Origin: Halorubrum alkaliphilum
Lineage (GTDB): Archaea > Halobacteriota > Halobacteria > Halobacteriales > Haloferacaceae
Direction of reading: 5' to 3'
NCBI RefSeq assembly: GCF_017873815.1
Contig: NZ_JAGGKQ010000016.1
Coordinates: 1-64,000 of the forward strand
Length of the DNA stretch: 64,000 bases
The translations under genes and the position numbers were made by a program. Positions 1 through 8,487 of the stretch are shown piece after piece (positions within the stretch are counted from its first letter, which is position 1; the number at the start of each line of letters is the position of its first letter). The notes below the pieces were generated by a model. It was not told the origin of the DNA and ran no database searches. It was given only the letters and a program-made list of their open reading frames with translations.

Positions 1-157
1 ATACGAAGAACTTCGTCGAGTCGTCAGCAATAATGAGGTTATCTCACGGGCTCACGCTGTGCCGGCTGTCGAGACCTCGGGGTAAACACGTACGAGTCAC
101 GGATACGGGGACGCAACGCATAACCGTGTCGTCGAGGAACAGGACTCACCACGGTGT

Positions 158-406
158 TTACGGACGGTACTGGAACGTGACGACGGTTCCGACAGCGTCG
201 TCGCCGCCGATCGTTTCCGTCGTTACCGTGAGTCCGACGACGCCGTCCTCGCCGACCGCCTCGTCGACGATCGCACGGAGCGCCTCCGGGTCCGCTCCCT
301 CCTGTAACACCGGTATTCGAACCTGCTGACGATTGATACCGACGTCACCGAGGTCGTACTCGGTGTGCTCGAACGCCTCGCGGATCGCGGCTTCGATATC
401 GGTCAT
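158..406 (-). CDS. Small conserved haloarchaeal protein, unknown function
   Basis: An acidic 82-aa protein with no signal peptide or membrane segment; residues alternate as in a compact alpha/beta fold (an N-terminal helix, then strands ending in VVTFQYRP). The start is supported by a TATA-like GTATAAAAAG at 427-437 on the reverse strand, centred about 27 nt before the ATG, which implies a leaderless mRNA. It stands alone, 60 nt downstream of the MFS transporter gene on the same strand. I do not recognise a characterised family and assign no function. Confidence 0.75.
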   Translation of the reverse strand: MTDIEAAIREAFEHTEYDLGDVGINRQQVRIPVLQEGADPEALRAIVDEAVGEDGVVGLTVTTETIGGDDAVGTVVTFQYRP

Positions 407-466
407 GTCCCGTGGTTCTCGCTCGGTGTATAAAAAGCCAGCCGCGGACGAGCGGGACGGTCGTCG

Positions 467-1798
467 TCAGGCGTATGCTTCGTACTCCTCGCCGAACAGC
501 GCGAAGTACGCGACGCCGACGACGCCGATCGCACTCGCGATCCCGAACGCGAGGGTCGGGTTCCCGGCGAAGGTGACGCCGACCGACGATAGCGAGAACC
601 CGCCGTAGATCAGGCCGCCGAGCGCGGCACTGGGGATGACGACCGCGTTGCGAACGAGATAGTAGGACCCCGACACCGTTCCGCCGCTGTCGCGTTCTGC
701 CGGACCGACGATGAGCGCCTTGTGTGCCGGTAGCCCGGCGAACCGGAGCCCGGAGAAGGCGAAGAGCAGGGCGAACACGAGCGGGTCGCCGGGAGCGAGG
801 ATGAGCAGAACGGGGAAGACGGCGTACACGAGGAAGCCAAGACCGACGACCGGCTTCAGTCCGACTCGTTCGGCGAGTCGCGCCGCGGGCGGCATCGACA
901 CGAGCGCGACCGTCATCTCGATGGCGAGCAGGACGCCGAAGAAGACCGCCGGCGACAGCGATATCGCGCCGACCGTGAGTCCGACCTCTCGGAACTGCGT
1001 GACCACGAGGACGAAGAAGACGTACACCATCCCGTTGGCGAACCGGACGAGCGTGTCGGCGATGAGGAGCGGACGGAGCGTCGAGGGGAGCCCACGCAGG
1101 TCCGCGAGGACCTCCGAAACCCCTTCAAACTCCTTGCCGATCGAGTCCTCGCTCGCGTCATACAGGCGGTGTTGTGCGATCGTTGCGAGGACCGCGAAGA
1201 CGACCGCGATGGCAAGCACGTACTGGAACCCGACGGTGAAGTCGGCGAACGCGTACAGCACGCCCGCCGCGATCAGGGGGCCGACGAGGAACGCGGTCCG
1301 GCGAAACACCTCCGTGCTCGCGAACCCGCGCGCGAGACGGTTCGGCGGGACCGACTGCTTGACGACCGCGAACGTCGCGCCCAGCCCGAACGACTTCCAC
1401 GCCTGCGCCAAAAAGAGCCCGACGAAGATCCAGATCCACGGTTCGAGGACCACGCCGGCGACCGTGATCGTTCCGAGGGTCGGCGCGACGAGCCAGACGA
1501 CGAACCCGAGACTCGACGCCAGTCCGAACAGCGTGAGCGCGATCCGCGACCCGATCCGGTCGGAGAGCCGGCCGCCCGGATACGGGTAGGCCGCGCCGAT
1601 GACGTTGCCGACGGTTCCGAACAGCCCGATGACGAACGCGCTCGCCCCGAGCGCGGACATATACTCCGGAACGTACCGGCTCGTCATCTGAAAGCCGAGA
1701 CTGAACGCGAACATCGCCACCGACAACACGAGCACGTCCCGTCGAAACGAGAAGAACTGGCGGAACGGATCCAGCAGATCGACGTCGTCCTCGCTCAT
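467..1798 (-). CDS. MFS transporter
   Basis: A 443-aa polytopic membrane protein of the major facilitator superfamily. About 12 hydrophobic segments are visible in two halves. The conserved loop 2-3 motif appears as GGRLSDRIGSR (residues 75-85), right after the second segment. A charged cytoplasmic N-terminus (MSEDDVDLLDPFRQF) precedes the first segment. Length fits the family (400-450 aa). The substrate cannot be told from sequence; many haloarchaeal members are drug or sugar exporters, but nothing in the neighbourhood points to one. Confidence 0.88.
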   Translation of the reverse strand: MSEDDVDLLDPFRQFFSFRRDVLVLSVAMFAFSLGFQMTSRYVPEYMSALGASAFVIGLFGTVGNVIGAAYPYPGGRLSDRIGSRIALTLFGLASSLGFVVWLVAPTLGTITVAGVVLEPWIWIFVGLFLAQAWKSFGLGATFAVVKQSVPPNRLARGFASTEVFRRTAFLVGPLIAAGVLYAFADFTVGFQYVLAIAVVFAVLATIAQHRLYDASEDSIGKEFEGVSEVLADLRGLPSTLRPLLIADTLVRFANGMVYVFFVLVVTQFREVGLTVGAISLSPAVFFGVLLAIEMTVALVSMPPAARLAERVGLKPVVGLGFLVYAVFPVLLILAPGDPLVFALLFAFSGLRFAGLPAHKALIVGPAERDSGGTVSGSYYLVRNAVVIPSAALGGLIYGGFSLSSVGVTFAGNPTLAFGIASAIGVVGVAYFALFGEEYEAYA

Positions 1799-2024
1799 AC
1801 GGTTCCATCCGGCGAGAGCCGTTTCAATCTACCGACGTCGAAACGAAGGACTCGGGTACGACGGACCCGCGAGTCGGTCAGCCGGGGGTTGAATATCACG
1901 CCGCTCTTGTTCAGTAACGTCGAACCCGTATACTGTTCGTTTCACATATTTATTTATTTAAATATCCGTAACGTGATAGATGGCATAAGACTAGATGTTA
2001 ATCTCACGCGTTATTCTGTGTAAT
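1799..2024. promoter_or_regulatory. AT-rich intergenic region, promoter side of the 43-aa peptide gene
   Basis: This 226-nt gap separates the divergent MFS gene and the 43-aa peptide gene. Its right half (about 1920-2024) is strikingly AT-rich against a GC-rich background, with ATTTATTTATTTAAATATCC around 1946-1968 and several further TTAAT/TTATT tracts. TBP/TFB boxes for the peptide gene should lie here, but I cannot pick one unambiguously: the tract about 27 nt before the ATG (TGTTAATC near 1997-2004) is the best placed. Confidence 0.5.
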
Positions 2025-2156
2025 ATGCACGAAAGTGTTGCGGACTACGTGGCAGAGCACCCGAAAATGGCCGGCGTCCTGTTCACCGCCCTGCTGTTGT
2101 TGTCGCAGGCGGCTCCCGCAGCGGCGAATATGGCTGTTGCCAACCCTGGCCCCTAG
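2025..2156 (+). CDS. 43-aa hydrophobic peptide next to the CHAT protease
   Basis: Short reading frame of 43 codons: a charged N-terminus (MHESVADYVAEHPKM), one hydrophobic stretch (AGVLFTALLLLSQ, about residues 16-28) and an Ala/Pro/Asn-rich tail (QAAPAAANMAVANPGP). It resembles a family of roughly 43-aa haloarchaeal peptides with the pattern 'AEHPKMxGVLF...LLLSQA' that I remember as DUF7503; this is from memory and unchecked. The last four bases overlap the end of the CHAT protease gene on the other strand. The hydrophobic run followed by AxA could be a membrane anchor or a cleavable signal. Function unknown; the neighbour makes it a candidate substrate or partner of that protease. Confidence 0.7.
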   Translation: MHESVADYVAEHPKMAGVLFTALLLLSQAAPAAANMAVANPGP

Positions 2157-4270
2157 TCGATACTAAAACGATCGCTCCAGACAAGTTCGTTTTTGTGAAA
2201 TACTGGAGCTAATTCAAGATTGAAAAAAGAGCGTAACTCCTCAGTAGAAACATCTGATGAGGAGAGCATAGTGGGCACATAATAATTGTAATCGATCGGT
2301 TTCAGATTGATCGTTGCCAGCGATCCGATCCCATGATGTCCATTAGGGAAGAACTCTGCGGAGAAGTCCCACGAGCCACTGTGCTGTTCTGTGACAGAAA
2401 CGACGATCGCTAACCCACTCCGGTTCTGACAGATCGTTGTCGCCCCGTCGCCAACGACGATGTACTGATGGCCGGTGATCAGCTCCCGTTTCGCGACGTG
2501 GAGCGCGGTCCGGAGGTTGAACCCGCTGTTCATCAATCGGGCAATGATCCGGCCGAGTTGTGTTGCCGGGGAGTTTGCGATGTCACTCAGGGTGACGATT
2601 CCGCCGCGACTCCCGCGGTGTATCAGCGCCTCGCCCTGCTTGTAGGACTGACACGCGTTCAGGAGGAACGCGCTGACGCCAACTTCCAGGTCCTCCTGGG
2701 TGAGATCGAGATAGTCGTCAGCACACTGCATCCCGCGGTCGTCGACGTGGCCGATATAGTGGAGGAAATCAACGTCTGACGCGAGCACTTCCCGCATCTC
2801 CTTGCGAGAGAGGTTGTGGCGTACTTCGATGTCGAACTGAACCATGTCGCGGAGGCCGTACAGCTCCGACACCTCGTCCTCCTCGCTCATCTGGTCGTCG
2901 TTACACACCACGAGTACGGAGATCCGTGACTGCTCGATCGCGCCGACCTCGAGCCGACGATGATACGCGTCCAACGTCGCCTTGTTAGCATCGAGCGGAA
3001 CCCCCTCCCCAACCCACGCGTGTTCCACCGTGTCGACCTCCTCCGGTTGAACGAACTCCGCGCTGTCGAGCGCCGCACCGCGCTCGGTCGGCACGTCCGC
3101 GCCGCGGACCGCCGCGTCGACATCGCGAGTCTCCGAATCCGCGCTGCCCCGAAACAGTTCCGCGGACTGTATATCGGGCGTACGGAAGAATCCGGGCTGG
3201 CCGGGACCATCTGTGTTTGCGGGAGTAACGGTCTCGGGCGATCGGACGATCGAAAGCTCGGACGCCACGAACGGGAGCGACTCGATGTTCTCCGGGTCGG
3301 GGCGGACATCCGTCGTCAGGGTCCATTGCGGGAGCTCCGGTTCGACCGTCTTGAACGGGACAGCGAGATACTCGCCGAGTCGTTCCGCGAGCGGCATGTC
3401 GTACAGGGCCTCCCAGTCGAGGTCGACCGCGGTCGCCTCCCGCTCGTGTAAGTCGACCGGGTAGAACCCCTCGGTTCGGGCGATACAGTCGAAGTGGAAC
3501 GACTGCCGGAGCACCTCCGCGGCCCGACGCTCGACGTCCGGCTCCAGTGCGTGTTCCCAGCCGTCGCCTTCGATCCGCGCGGGCTCGCCGGGCACGACCT
3601 CCGCCGCGAAGTAGTAGGCGAGCGGGACGACCGGGTACAGCGACCGATACTCGGGCGGAACCACGATCCGAACACCGGAGTCCGGCGGTTCGACCCGTTC
3701 GGGCACGTGGAACTCGTCTCCCGGTTCGATGAGCGGCGGGTGACCGCGCAGGGTCGGAAACGACCGCTCCGGACTCGTCGTCTGGAGGGCGGAGCCGAGA
3801 AGCGAGACGGCTTCCATCAGCGACTCGGGATCTGTCGGCGTCGTGATCGTCCCGGCGGGTGCCTGATGGAGCGAACGGAATCCGAGCGTGACCTCGGCCG
3901 CCCGATCGAGTTCGATCCGTGTCGTCTGGTCCGTGCTCACGACGGTGAATCCGGAGTCGAACCGGAGGTACAGCTTCGTCGGAGCAGGGTCGATGCCGAC
4001 GTAGTACTCGCCCGTGGGCATGGAGTACGAGTCTCCATGGGCAGCAAGCGTACCGTCACTGGAGCGCGTTTCGACGATCGCGACACGCGGGATCTCGACG
4101 AACCGTGTTTCGACCGTCACGCTCGCGTCCACCGGAAAGTAGTGGTCCTCCTTCGGGGAGGGTCGGGGAACGACCCGCCGGTCGGTGTACAGTTCGAACT
4201 GCGTGTTCTCGATGTGATCGGTGACCGTGAGGCCGGCGGCGTCACACAGCGGATCGATGTCGATGCTCAT
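2153..4270 (-). CDS. CHAT-domain (caspase-like) cysteine protease
   Basis: A protein of 705 aa from ATG 4270 (712 aa if the in-frame ATG at 4291 is used). The C-terminal third is a CHAT domain of the caspase/clan CD peptidase superfamily. The catalytic His sits in HYIGH (second His is residue 508) and the catalytic Cys in LLNACQSY (Cys 540), followed by GGIVTLSDI and TALHVAKRELI, typical of CHAT. The N-terminal 400 residues are strand-rich and unrecognised; they probably sense a signal or bind a partner. CHAT proteases in prokaryotes are often effectors of defence or cell-death systems, but no nuclease, TPR, gasdermin or kinase partner is adjacent. The only intimate neighbour is the overlapping, convergent 43-aa peptide gene. 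No clear TATA box marks the start, so it is uncertain. Confidence 0.87.
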   Translation of the reverse strand: MSIDIDPLCDAAGLTVTDHIENTQFELYTDRRVVPRPSPKEDHYFPVDASVTVETRFVEIPRVAIVETRSSDGTLAAHGDSYSMPTGEYYVGIDPAPTKLYLRFDSGFTVVSTDQTTRIELDRAAEVTLGFRSLHQAPAGTITTPTDPESLMEAVSLLGSALQTTSPERSFPTLRGHPPLIEPGDEFHVPERVEPPDSGVRIVVPPEYRSLYPVVPLAYYFAAEVVPGEPARIEGDGWEHALEPDVERRAAEVLRQSFHFDCIARTEGFYPVDLHEREATAVDLDWEALYDMPLAERLGEYLAVPFKTVEPELPQWTLTTDVRPDPENIESLPFVASELSIVRSPETVTPANTDGPGQPGFFRTPDIQSAELFRGSADSETRDVDAAVRGADVPTERGAALDSAEFVQPEEVDTVEHAWVGEGVPLDANKATLDAYHRRLEVGAIEQSRISVLVVCNDDQMSEEDEVSELYGLRDMVQFDIEVRHNLSRKEMREVLASDVDFLHYIGHVDDRGMQCADDYLDLTQEDLEVGVSAFLLNACQSYKQGEALIHRGSRGGIVTLSDIANSPATQLGRIIARLMNSGFNLRTALHVAKRELITGHQYIVVGDGATTICQNRSGLAIVVSVTEQHSGSWDFSAEFFPNGHHGIGSLATINLKPIDYNYYVPTMLSSSDVSTEELRSFFNLELAPVFHKNELVWSDRFSID

Positions 4271-4456
4271 GTGTGGAGTGTGCGGCCACATGAGGGCCGG
4301 TCGACGACGGCGGGGTCAACGCCGGCGGCGGCCCACGGTGCGGGAGTGGCTACCGTCCGTTTCGTGGAGATAGGTGTAAAGCTTGCGTCGGTACGGACCG
4401 CACGGTCGTCCGACGGGACCGAATCGATAAAGGGGTCGCCGGCCCACCTCCGTGTA

Positions 4457-5413
4457 ATGATTACGCTGGGAACGGCGCGAGCCCCGCCGGGCGAAGCGGA
4501 CACCGGTCGTCTCGAAGTGGGCGAGACGCGCGACGGGAGTCCCGTCCGGCTGCCGGTCGCCGTCATCAACGGTGCTGAGGACGGGGAAACGCTCTACATA
4601 CAGGCGGTCAGCGACGGGGACGAACTTAACGGACTGGGCGTCGTGAGTCGGGTCGTTCCCCGTATCGAGCCGACAGAGCTGTCGGGGGCCGTGCTCGTCG
4701 TCGGCATCGTCAACTACTTCGGGTTTCAGGTGGCCGAACACCGGAATCCGATCGACGACCGAAAAATGAACCGCGGCTACCCCGGCGACGAGGAGGGAAC
4801 GACGAGCGAGCGGATCGCCCACGCGACGTTCCAGGCGGCCAAGCGAGCGGACCTGATCGTGGACCTCCATCAGGGGTCGACGAGCCGGATGATAAACGAG
4901 ACGCGGGTCCGCTGTGGGATCCGCCACCACCTCCACGGCGACTGTCTGGAGTTGGCGAAGGTGTTCGGCTGCGGCCACGTGCTCGACATCAAGGGACCGG
5001 ACGGACAGCTCGCCCGAGCGGGCCCGGATCAGGGGATCCCGACGATCGACCCCGAACTCGGTGGCTGCGTCGGCTGGGACGAGGAGTCGATCCGGTACGG
5101 CGTCGAGGGCGTGTTCAACGTCCTCCGTCACTACGGGTTCCTCGAAGGGACCGCGGACGTGGAGGCACAGACGCGCGCTCGCGGCTTCGACCAATACGGC
5201 TCGCCGGCGGGCGGGCTCGTTCGGTTCGAGACCGAACTGGGCGAGCGGGTGACCAAGGGCGACGTCCTGTTCGAGGTGACCGACGTCTTCGGCTCTCGGA
5301 AGGGCCGGGTGACTGCCGACGAGAGCGGCGTCTTCTGGCGGACTCGCCGACTCCCGCAGGTTGCCGAGGGAGAGTACGTCTGCTCGGTCGGAACCAACGT
5401 GGATAGCTACTGA
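4457..5413 (+). CDS. Succinylglutamate desuccinylase/aspartoacylase-family deacylase (M14-like)
   Basis: A 318-aa protein of the AstE/AspA zinc carboxypeptidase-like family, which removes an acyl group from an N-acylated amino acid or amine. Recognisable elements are DGDELNG (residues 53-59, the position of the usual HGDE zinc motif), NPIDDRKMNRGYPG (97-110, substrate-binding Asn-Arg) and DLHQG (136-140, His zinc ligand). The C-terminal part (about 245-318) is the beta-rich AspA/AstE tail. Oddity: the first zinc ligand His is replaced by Asp 53. The start at 4457 is chosen because the family begins here; the frame stays open far upstream only by chance. The stop overlaps the next ATG by one base, so it is co-transcribed with the threonine synthase. 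Confidence 0.85.
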   Translation: MITLGTARAPPGEADTGRLEVGETRDGSPVRLPVAVINGAEDGETLYIQAVSDGDELNGLGVVSRVVPRIEPTELSGAVLVVGIVNYFGFQVAEHRNPIDDRKMNRGYPGDEEGTTSERIAHATFQAAKRADLIVDLHQGSTSRMINETRVRCGIRHHLHGDCLELAKVFGCGHVLDIKGPDGQLARAGPDQGIPTIDPELGGCVGWDEESIRYGVEGVFNVLRHYGFLEGTADVEAQTRARGFDQYGSPAGGLVRFETELGERVTKGDVLFEVTDVFGSRKGRVTADESGVFWRTRRLPQVAEGEYVCSVGTNVDSY

Positions 5414-6633
5414 TGGGACGTGCCAGCGACTCGGCAGATCCGACACGGACCCTCGAATGCGTCGACTGCGGGAACGGATTCGACGACCGATGGCGCTGTG
5501 CGTGTGGAGCCCCCCTCCGCTTCGCTGACCCGCCGATTCCGCCCGGCGAGTCGGCGGACCCGGAACCGCCCGAGACGCGTGCCGGGCTGTGGGGGTTCGA
5601 CGCGTTCCTTCCCGTCGGCGACGACCCCGCCGATCGCGTGACGCTCGGGGAGGGGATGACGCCGCTCGTCGACGCCGATCGGAGTGACGGGGGTGGGAGC
5701 GGTCCCTCGAACGATCCCGGTCCGTGGAACGCGGCGTTCAAGTTGGAGTACGTCTTCCCGACCGGCTCGTTCAAGGACCGCGGCGCGACGACGACGCTGA
5801 CGCGAGCGAACGAACTTGGCGTCGAACGCGTCGTCGAGGACTCCTCGGGCAACGCGGGGGCCGCCATCGCGACGTACGCGGCTCGGGCCGGGATCGACGC
5901 CGAGGTGTACGTTCCGGCCGACGTGAAGGCCTCGAAGATTCGAGCGATCCGGCGGGCGGGCGCGACCCCGGTCCGGATCGAGGGGGATCGTGCGGACGTG
6001 ACCGAGGCGTGTATCGCGGCGCTCGGCGGGGAAGCGGGAGGCGATGGTGACGGAAACGACGAGGGTGGAGACGGGGCGTCTCCCGCCTGGTACGCCAGCC
6101 ACGCGTGGAACCCCGCCTTCTTCGAGGGGACCGCGACGATCGCCTACGAGATCGCCTGCCAGCGGGGCTGGGAGGTTCCGGACGCGGTCGTGACACCGCT
6201 CGGGCACGGCACCCTTTTTCTCGGGGCCTACTGGGGCTTCCGCCGGCTCCGACGGGCCGGCTGGATAGACGAACTGCCGCGGCTGTACGGCGCGCAGGCC
6301 GCCGGGATCGCGCCGGTCGTCGAGGCGCTCCACGGCCCCGAGGCGGCCGATCCGGGCGGCGAGGGCAACGAGAGCGCGGACGGGATCCGGATCGCGAACC
6401 CCGTCCGGATCAACGGGATCCACGAGGCGATAGCCGAGACCGGCGGCGACGCGCTCGCGATCACCGGATCAGACGCCGAGCGGGAGCTCGACCGCCTTCA
6501 CGCCGCCGGATTTTATACCGAGCCGACCTGCGCGGTCGCTCCGGCCGCGCTCCGAAAACTCCGCGAGCGGGGAGCGATCGGCGACGACGAGGACGTCGTC
6601 GTCCCGCTGACCGGGAGCGGACTGAAAGGGTAG
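5413..6633 (+). CDS. Threonine synthase-like PLP enzyme
   Basis: A 406-aa fold-type II PLP enzyme. The PLP lysine is Lys 121 in TGSFKDRGAT, followed by the phosphate-binding SSGNAGAAIATYAARAG and a C-terminal LTGSGLKG. An N-terminal zinc-ribbon-like patch (ECVDCG and RCACG, residues 15-32) is typical of the archaeal/plant-type ThrC subgroup, which converts O-phosphohomoserine to threonine. Low-complexity Gly/Asp insertions lie around residues 212-222 and 316-322. It overlaps the deacylase gene by one base, so both are probably one operon. Haloarchaea often carry several ThrC paralogues, so this copy may act on a different substrate. Confidence 0.83.
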   Translation: MGRASDSADPTRTLECVDCGNGFDDRWRCACGAPLRFADPPIPPGESADPEPPETRAGLWGFDAFLPVGDDPADRVTLGEGMTPLVDADRSDGGGSGPSNDPGPWNAAFKLEYVFPTGSFKDRGATTTLTRANELGVERVVEDSSGNAGAAIATYAARAGIDAEVYVPADVKASKIRAIRRAGATPVRIEGDRADVTEACIAALGGEAGGDGDGNDEGGDGASPAWYASHAWNPAFFEGTATIAYEIACQRGWEVPDAVVTPLGHGTLFLGAYWGFRRLRRAGWIDELPRLYGAQAAGIAPVVEALHGPEAADPGGEGNESADGIRIANPVRINGIHEAIAETGGDALAITGSDAERELDRLHAAGFYTEPTCAVAPAALRKLRERGAIGDDEDVVVPLTGSGLKG

Positions 6634-6710
6634 CGAGAGCCGACCGGGAGCGGGCGTCGCCGACGCGAACGGCCGTCTACCGCGGAGTGATCCGTGGTCG
6701 ATTCGGGAGT

Positions 6711-7140
6711 GGGTTAATCAGATCGACGGCAACGAGATCGTACTTAAAAAGAGTGTGAGTAGCAGCGGCGATCGCTTATAAATGAGCGATGCGGTGGCGC
6801 GCGCGTTTCTCGCGCGCGAGGGAGTCAGGGGCAGTCGCCGAGCGGTTCCGGCGACTGCCCCTGACGAGGCTGGGGAGGCCTGAGGGGCGGTTGCGGGGCG
6901 GGACTCAAAGGGGCAGTCGCCGGACTACGTCCGGCTGCCAGAGGCGCGGAGCGCCTCGCGGCTGAGGCTTTGGAGGTGTTCACCGTCGATCCACGATCAA
7001 CGACTTATAAACGAGCGACCGGAGCGTTTGAACGGGTTTCCACGGAGCCATCTATTTATAAATCGCCGCCAACAACACCATTCTCTCACTTATAAACACC
7101 ACCGTCACAGTATACTCGATCGACTCCCGCAATCACTCAC
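6711..7140. repeat. Noncoding repeat element, copy 1 (TTTATAAA-rich)
   Basis: This fills most of the 587-nt gap between threonine synthase and panE and is clearly related to 42885-43265. The 5' block shares ACGAGATCGTAyTTAAAAA (6732-6750 versus 42907-42925, one difference) followed by a TTATAAA box. The 3' block has degenerate units of about 55 bp, starting GGCTTTGG and ending near TTATAAACGAnCG (6966-7014, then 7021-7075), and closes with CCGCCAAcAACACC and another TTATAAAC (about 7066-7097). Between the blocks is a GC-rich, hairpin-dense filler not shared by the other copy. No coding potential is evident. The 70 nt downstream to panE hold nothing I recognise. Confidence 0.72.
6825..6864. 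repeat. 16-bp perfect inverted repeat (hairpin)
   Basis: TCAGGGGCAGTCGCCG at 6825-6840 is followed by an 8-nt loop and its exact complement at 6849-6864. A third copy of the arm (GGGGCAGTCGCCG) recurs at 6910-6922 and can fold with CCGGCTGCC just after it, and a further 7-bp hairpin (GAGGCGC/GCGCCTC) lies at 6941-6957. The group forms the GC-rich core of the repeat element and could be the remains of a small inserted palindromic element. Confidence 0.8.
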
Positions 7141-7220
7141 CACGATGTCAGTACAGACGACCCGATGGCCGTAGTTGGACGACCGATATCCCTTTTCAGT
7201 GGCGGATCGTTGGACCACGT

Positions 7221-8123
7221 ATGGAGGTGCTCGTGTACGGTGCCGGTGCGCTGGGGAGCCTCATCGGGGGGCTGCTGGCGCGCGCACACGACGTGACGCT
7301 CGTGGGGCGGGATCCACATATGCGACGGATCCGCGACGACGGACTCCGGATCGGCGGGGAGCTCGACGCTCACGTCCGACCGCGGGCGCTTACCGACGGG
7401 ACTCACCGGTCGGCCGATCTCGCGCTCGTCACGACGAAAGCGTACGACACGGACGCCGCGGCTCGCGACCTCGCGACCGGCGAGTACGACGCCGTCTGCT
7501 CGCTCCAGAACGGACTGACCGAGGAGCGGCTGGTGGCGGCGCTCGACCCGCCAGTGCTCGCCGGGACGGCGAGCTACGGCGCGCGGTTCCTCGAACCGGG
7601 TCGCGTCCGGTGTACGGGGGTCGGTGAGGTCGTCGTCGGGACGCTCTCCGGCGGCGCGAGCGCCCTCGCGACGCGGGTTGAAGGCGCGTGCGACGCGGCC
7701 GAGATCGAGGCTGTCGCCGCGGACGACATGCCCCGTCGCCGATACGAGAAGCTCGCCGTCAACGCCGGGATCAACGGGGTGTCGGCGCTCGCGCGGGTGG
7801 CGAACGGCGAGACGCTCACGGGCCCCGGCGGCGACGTCTCGCGCGAGGCCGCTCGCGAGGTTGCCGCGGTGGCTCGCGCGGAGGGCGTCGACCTGCGCGA
7901 TGCCGAGACGGTCGCGGCCGTGGAGGGGGTTGCTCGCGACACGGCCGCGAACCGGTCGTCGATGTGCGAGGACGTGACGCACGGCCGGCGGACGGAGGTC
8001 GACGCGATCTACGGGAGCGTCGTGGAGCGAGCCGACGAGCACGGGGTCGCGGTCCCGACCTGCCGGATGCTGGCGGCGCTGATCCGGGCGTGGGAGGTCG
8101 GGGAGGGAGTTCGAGGAGACTGA
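7221..8123 (+). CDS. panE: 2-dehydropantoate 2-reductase (ketopantoate reductase)
   Basis: A 300-aa NADPH-dependent enzyme that reduces ketopantoate to pantoate in coenzyme A biosynthesis, acting in the cytoplasm. The N-terminal Rossmann motif is GAGALGSLIGG (residues 7-17). The catalytic Lys 177 and Asn 181 are in YEKLAVNAGINGVSAL, and the C-terminal signature NRSSMCEDVTHGRRTEVDAI contains Glu 259. Length is normal for the family. It stands alone downstream of a noncoding repeat element. Other members of this family act on different 2-oxo acids, but all key residues for PanE are present. Confidence 0.88.
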   Translation: MEVLVYGAGALGSLIGGLLARAHDVTLVGRDPHMRRIRDDGLRIGGELDAHVRPRALTDGTHRSADLALVTTKAYDTDAAARDLATGEYDAVCSLQNGLTEERLVAALDPPVLAGTASYGARFLEPGRVRCTGVGEVVVGTLSGGASALATRVEGACDAAEIEAVAADDMPRRRYEKLAVNAGINGVSALARVANGETLTGPGGDVSREAAREVAAVARAEGVDLRDAETVAAVEGVARDTAANRSSMCEDVTHGRRTEVDAIYGSVVERADEHGVAVPTCRMLAALIRAWEVGEGVRGD

Positions 8124-8148
8124 TCGGGCGGGGAGGGGCCGGAGAGCG

Positions 8149-8370
8149 TTAACACCACTCTTTGAGAACCGTGGCGTCCGTCTCGTCGACGGAGAGCCAC
8201 GCGTTCTCGCGGGAGACGTCGGCGATCACGAGCTCGGATCGCGACGTGGAGGAGTCGATGGACGCCATGACGTCGGGCGAGGAACCGGGGGTCGCGTCCG
8301 AGTCCGTCGGCAACCCCGTCCGGTGGCGGTCAGGGTCCGGGTCGTCCCAGGGAGTGGAACTCCGTGACAT
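8149..8370 (-). CDS. Small haloarchaeal protein (DUF7556-like)
   Basis: A 73-aa acidic protein whose conserved part is the C-terminal ELVIADVSRENAWLSV followed by a variable tail ending in KEWC. The same layout (a variable N-terminus, then 'I/LFD..n..AWl...') recurs in the small gene at 50685-50858. I recall such proteins as haloarchaeal DUF7556 and DUF7331, unverified. A TTTATAA box at 8393-8399 (reverse strand) is centred 26 nt from ATG 8370, favouring this start over the ATG at 8379. Function unknown. It is convergent with panE. Confidence 0.72.
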   Translation of the reverse strand: MSRSSTPWDDPDPDRHRTGLPTDSDATPGSSPDVMASIDSSTSRSELVIADVSRENAWLSVDETDATVLKEWC

Positions 8371-8487
8371 GGTTGTCATTACTTCCCAATCATTTATAAG
8401 TATTCCGAACCCAGATGGCGGATCAGTCGGCGTCGTCCGCCGGTCACCTTCGGGGGATACAAGAGGAGCGACGCTGAAAGGCGGAGC

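Noticed and set aside
3494-4456. Open frame extending upstream of the aspartoacylase-like gene into the CHAT gene
   Set aside because: The conserved protein starts at 4457, and the upstream part lies antisense to the CHAT coding sequence.
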